Both the position numbers and the translations under genes were made by a program. DNA of 13,292 nt from an uncultured Atopobium sp. (GTDB lineage: Bacteria; Actinomycetota; Coriobacteriia; Coriobacteriales; Atopobiaceae): contig CAMPCT010000038.1 of assembly GCA_946647055.1 (NCBI GenBank), forward strand, positions 1 through 13,292. The letters run 5' to 3'. Shown here one piece after another: positions 7,260 through 13,292 of this stretch (position 1 is its first letter; each line of letters opens with the position of its first letter). The notes under the pieces are model-generated. The model was not told the origin of the DNA and did not search any database. It saw nothing but the letters and a program-made list of their open reading frames with translations.

Positions 7260-8702
7260 CTACTCCTCCGAGGACTCCTCGGACGCGGCGGCCTCGTGGA
7301 CCTCGGCCATGATGGCGTCGACCTCGGCCTCGATGTCCTTGGGCTCCTCGGCTGCGGGCTCCTCGACGGGCGCCTCGGCGGCCTCGGCGGCGCGCTTCTC
7401 GGCGATCTCGTCGACGATGTTCACCTTGACGTTCTCGGTGAGCCAGTTGAGGGCCTTGGTGCGGCGGATGGACTCGCGGACGGCGGGCAGGTTGCCGGCC
7501 TTCTTGAACTGCTCGTAGAGGGACTCGACCTCGGCACCGGCCTTGGCGAACTCCTCCTTGACCTCCTCGACCGTGGCCTCGATGTTGAGGTGCTTGGCCA
7601 GGGCGTCGAGGGCGAGCGACTGGCGGGCGCGCTCCTCGGCCTGCTTGCGGAGGTCGGCGATGAAGTCCTCGGGCTTGATGCCGCGGGCGCCCAGGTACCC
7701 GTCGAGGGACATGCCCTGCTGCTGGAGGTTGCCCAGGATCTGCTGCGCGGTCTCGTTGAAGACCTGGTTGACGTACTCCTCGGGGACCTCGTCGATGGTG
7801 AGGTGCTCGGAGATGGCCTCGACCACGCGGTCCTGCTTCATGTTGGGGAGGTTGAGGCGCTTGTCCTGCTCGATCTCCTCCTTGATGGCGTCGCGGAGCT
7901 CGGCCACGGTCTCGAAGCCGAAGCCCTTCTTGACGACCTCGTCGGTGAGCTCGGGGATGACGCGCTCCTTGATGGTGTTGAGGGTCACCTTGAGCTTGTG
8001 GACGACCTCGTGGACGTGATCGCCGTGCTCGTGGGTCTCGGTCCACTCGACGTCCTTGCTCTCGCCCTTCTTGAGGCCGACGATGGCGTCCTGGATCTCC
8101 TGCGGCATGCCAAAGCCGTCGAGGGTGGCGAGGCGGTTCTTGCCGGCCCACTCCTCGGCGCCCTCGACGTTGTCGAGGTCGACCTGGACGATGTCGCCCT
8201 TCACGACGGCGCGCTCGGCGTCCTCGACGTCCTCGAAGGTGGCCTGGTAGCTCTGGAGCAGCTCGACCTGCTGGTCGACCTCGGCCTCGGTGACTTCCTC
8301 GGGCGGCATCTGGATGGTGGGGGCGTCATAGGAGTCGAGCTCGACCTCGGGACGGACCGGGATGGTGACCTCGAAGACGTAGTCGGCGCCCTCCTCGGCA
8401 AGCTTGGGCTCCTCGCCAAAGCTGGGCTCGCCCATGGGGACGACGTCAAGCTCCTCGACCACGAGGGGCTCGACCTCGTTGAGGATCTCGTTGGTGGCCT
8501 GGGCGAGGACGGCCTCGCGACCGATGGCACTGTCGATGACGGGACGCGGGGTACGGCCCTTGCGGAAGCCCTGGAAGTTGTACTTGTTGGCGATGTCCTT
8601 GTACGCCTTCTTGATGGCGGCGTCGACGTCCTTGGCGACGACGGCGACCTCAGCGATCAGCTTGTTGTCCTTGGGCTCTCCGGCCTTGACGGTGATGTTC
8701 AA
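7260..8702 (-). CDS. tig: Trigger factor, ribosome-associated chaperone
   Basis: Chaperone that docks at the ribosomal exit tunnel and shields nascent chains. I place the start at TTG 8702, giving 480 residues: GGAGG lies five bases upstream, and MNITVKAG matches the usual beginning of the N-terminal domain, whereas the longer frame from 8843 reads through tRNA-Leu. The ribosome-docking signature NFQGFRKGRTPR is at 42-53. A PPIase-like domain follows (about 165-245, beginning KGDIVQVDLD) but is divergent, and it contains a His-rich loop at 224-235 (HEHGDHVHEVVH). The C-terminal chaperone arms span about 246-432. An acidic, Ala/Glu-rich tail at about 435-480 extends beyond the fold and is probably disordered. 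It is preceded by tRNA-Leu and followed by clpP, a common tig-clpP-clpX order. Confidence 0.95.
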   Translation of the reverse strand: MNITVKAGEPKDNKLIAEVAVVAKDVDAAIKKAYKDIANKYNFQGFRKGRTPRPVIDSAIGREAVLAQATNEILNEVEPLVVEELDVVPMGEPSFGEEPKLAEEGADYVFEVTIPVRPEVELDSYDAPTIQMPPEEVTEAEVDQQVELLQSYQATFEDVEDAERAVVKGDIVQVDLDNVEGAEEWAGKNRLATLDGFGMPQEIQDAIVGLKKGESKDVEWTETHEHGDHVHEVVHKLKVTLNTIKERVIPELTDEVVKKGFGFETVAELRDAIKEEIEQDKRLNLPNMKQDRVVEAISEHLTIDEVPEEYVNQVFNETAQQILGNLQQQGMSLDGYLGARGIKPEDFIADLRKQAEERARQSLALDALAKHLNIEATVEEVKEEFAKAGAEVESLYEQFKKAGNLPAVRESIRRTKALNWLTENVKVNIVDEIAEKRAAEAAEAPVEEPAAEEPKDIEAEVDAIMAEVHEAAASEESSEE

Positions 8703-8705
8703 CGC

Positions 8706-8712
8706 TTCCTCC
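8706..8712 (-). promoter_or_regulatory. Ribosome binding site deciding the TTG start of tig
   Basis: GGAGGAA on the minus strand; from GGAGG there are five bases to TTG at 8702-8700. No ATG or GTG lies nearby in the right frame, and protein similarity begins at this TTG. Confidence 0.75.
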
Positions 8713-8754
8713 AGTGTCTCGTGCTCGTGCGGTTTGCTCCGCCAGCTTTGCCTC

Positions 8755-8770
8755 GCGGCCAGCTGGCCGC
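8755..8770. repeat. Perfect 16-base palindrome in the tig leader
   Basis: GCGGCCAGCTGGCCGC reads the same on both strands. It lies between the tRNA-Leu 3' end and the tig ribosome site. As RNA it can fold into a six-pair stem with loop AGCU. No T-run follows on the minus strand, so it is not a standard terminator. Possible roles are a protein-binding site or an RNA structure marking the processed mRNA end; the function is unknown. Confidence 0.6.
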
Positions 8771-8801
8771 ACGTTTGCCTGCTTCTCTGCCATGTGGATG
8801 A

Positions 8802-8886
<85 letters not shown>

Positions 8887-8908
8887 ATCAAACACGCATA
8901 GCCTTGCA

Positions 8909-8936
8909 ATCATAGCAAAGACCGGCGTTTTGGCAT
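8909..8936 (-). promoter_or_regulatory. Putative promoter of tRNA-Leu (and perhaps tig)
   Basis: On the minus strand TATGAT (8914-8909) matches five of six -10 bases, and ATGCCA (8936-8931), 16 bases upstream, matches four of six -35 bases. Transcription would start near 8902, about 15 bases before the tRNA 5' end. No promoter is obvious between the tRNA and tig, so it may serve both. Confidence 0.55.
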
Positions 8937-8987
8937 ATGGTGCTGGGTTTCTTCATGCAAAGGCCGTGGAAGAGCGTGTGCGGGGCA

Positions 8988-9102
8988 CCGGACGGTCGGT
9001 GCGTCGACACCGCGCTGGGGTATCCGTGCGCCGGACGGTCGGTGCGACGGTACGGACGCGCCGGACGGTCGGTGCAACGACTCAGCCACACCGACCGTCC
9101 GG
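8988..9102. repeat. Cluster of a 15-base repeat, three direct and one inverted copy
   Basis: CCGGACGGTCGGTGC occurs on the plus strand at 8988-9002, 9031-9045 and 9061-9075; the last two share 18 bases including a preceding GCG. An inverted 14-base copy, CACCGACCGTCCGG, is at 9089-9102. The third and inverted copies form a perfect 14-pair hairpin with a 14-base loop. The first copy also has short self-complementary ends (GCACCG and CGGTGC). It lies in the 237-base gap between carB and tRNA-Leu, which holds no credible gene. Copy size and uneven spacing are unlike CRISPR. Confidence 0.85.
9061..9102 (-). terminator. Long GC-rich hairpin after carB, possible terminator
   Basis: Perfect 14-pair stem (9061-9074 with 9089-9102) starting about 21 bases past the carB stop. 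Neither strand has a T-run after it, so ordinary intrinsic termination is unsupported. It could still act as a T-less actinobacterial-type terminator or as a 3' stabilising structure. Confidence 0.4.
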
Positions 9103-9123
9103 GGAAATGACGAGCGATAGTCC

Positions 9124-12341
<3,218 letters not shown>

Positions 12342-12342
<1 letters not shown>

Positions 12343-13292
12343 CAGTGGGCCCTCCCCTCGCGCACGTCGATGGCCAGGTAGTCGGTTGGGACGGGGTCGT
12401 CTGGCCCTCGGTCGCGCCAGGCCTCCATGAGACGGGCGAAGGCCTCGAAGGCGTAGGCGGAGTCGTTGGGACCGGGCTTTGCCTCGGGGTGGTACTGCAT
12501 CGAAAACGCGGGAATGTCGAGGAACTGGAGCCCCTCGGGCGTACCGTCGTTGAGGTTCACGTGCGTGAGCCGCACCCGGCCAAAGCGCTCGTTCAAGGCG
12601 ACTGGCGCGACCTTGCGCTCGCTCCAGGCACGCAGGTCACGGGCGTGCTCGGTCGCGCCACCCGACAACTCGGGCACGAGCGGGCCAAAGGTCTCGAAGA
12701 CGGGGCCGTAGTTATGGTTCTGGGCGGTGATCTCGACCTTGCCCGTAAGCAGGTTCATCACGGGCTCGTTGCCGCCGTGATGGCCATACGGGAGCTTCTC
12801 TACCTTGGCGCCGGCAGCCAGCGTGATGATCTGGTTGCCTAGGCAGATGCCAAAGACCGGGACGCGGCCGAGCAGCTCGCGAGCCGCTTCGGCCGTGGCC
12901 GTGACCCGCTCGGGGTCACCGGGACCGTTGGAGAGGAAGACGCCGTCGGGCTCATAGGCGAGCGCGTCCTCTGCCGGCGTGTCCCACGGCACGGCCGTGA
13001 CGCGAATCCCCGCTTCCGCCATGCGGCGCACGATGCCGGCCTTCTCGCCGCAGTCGTAGGCAACGACATGCAGGTCGCGGCCCTCATAGGCGGCAGGTAC
13101 CTCATAGGGCTCGTCCGTGGAGACGTCCGGCACGTAGTTGTGGGCGCTGATGGGCTCGGAGGCGCGCACGCGTGCGACGAGGCTGGTCGGGTCGAGGTCG
13201 ACCGTCGAGATGGCTGCCCTCATGGCGCCACCCTCGCGGATGCGCAGGGTGAGGGCACGCGTGTCGACGCCCTCGATGGCCACGATGCCACG
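12342..13292 (-). CDS. carA: Carbamoyl-phosphate synthase small (glutaminase) subunit, cut by right edge
   Basis: Class I glutamine amidotransferase subunit that releases ammonia for CarB. The last 316 residues are visible; the N-terminus (roughly 100 residues by comparison with E. coli) lies beyond the edge. The visible part starts within [15 protein letters not shown], the end of the CarA-specific domain. The nucleophile Cys (codon 12845-12843) is in FGICLGNQ, and the partner His and Glu (codons 12491-12489 and 12485-12483) are in [10 protein letters not shown], so the triad is intact. Two oddities: the position of E. coli His272 is Asn and that of His341 is Gln, and about 33 extra residues (near 12588-12689) lie between ITAQNH and [10 protein letters not shown] short C-terminal extension is also present. 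It overlaps carB by one base. Confidence 0.96.

Noticed and set aside
8650..8793. Possible 47-codon upstream gene between tRNA-Leu and tig (ATG at 8793, minus strand)
   Set aside because: No ribosome binding site precedes it, it overlaps the tig start in another frame, and its sequence is an unremarkable Ala/Arg/Gln mix. An uORF role cannot be excluded but is unsupported.
5625..8801. Two long plus-strand frames opposite clpX/clpP (5625-7181) and tig (7215-8801)
   Set aside because: Both are antisense shadows made by G/C third positions; they are low-complexity Leu/Val/Asp/Gly sequences with no ribosome site or family motif.
8988..9075. CRISPR array
   Set aside because: Copies are only 15 bases, the two spacers are 28 and 15 bases, a fourth copy is inverted, and no cas gene is present.

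Overview
The window is GC-rich, with G or C in most third codon positions, and carries only housekeeping genes. Gene content and protein style suggest an actinobacterium, most likely a Coriobacteriia member of the Olsenella/Atopobium/Collinsella type. That placement is my inference from general resemblance, such as the trigger factor N-terminus and the CarA insertion; it is not a database result.

Layout from left to right. (1) Minus strand: the N-terminal part of valS (cut by the left edge), preceded by a two-gene K+ uptake operon, ktrB then ktrA. (2) Minus strand: a small antibiotic-biosynthesis-monooxygenase (ABM) protein with its own terminator, divergent from (3) a plus-strand pair with overlapping ATGA, tcdA-tatD. 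This pair converges on clpX, with a strong hairpin terminator between them. (4) Minus strand: a protein-quality-control block in the order tRNA-Leu(TAG), tig, clpP, clpX. Trigger factor meets nascent chains at the ribosome and ClpXP degrades tagged or damaged proteins. (5) Minus strand: carA (cut by the right edge) and carB, which together make carbamoyl phosphate for pyrimidines and arginine.

The most interesting signals are non-coding. Between tig and clpP there is a perfect TTCGC-N5-GCGAA palindrome resembling the ClgR operator of other actinobacteria, followed by a good -10 box in the loop of a terminator-like hairpin. This would end tig transcripts and start clpPX transcripts at the same place. 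Between carB and tRNA-Leu there is a cluster of a 15-base repeat: three direct copies and one inverted copy able to fold into alternative hairpins. Between tRNA-Leu and tig there is a 16-base perfect palindrome and no visible terminator or promoter, so the tRNA and tig may share a transcript.

Several starts are non-ATG or differ from the longest reading frame: valS GTG at 850, tig TTG at 8702, tcdA ATG at 3586 and clpP ATG at 7175. I saw no mobile element, CRISPR array, prophage gene or defence system, and no gene of a wholly unknown kind. No gene-free stretch exceeds 300 bases; the longest is the repeat-bearing 237-base gap at 8887-9123.
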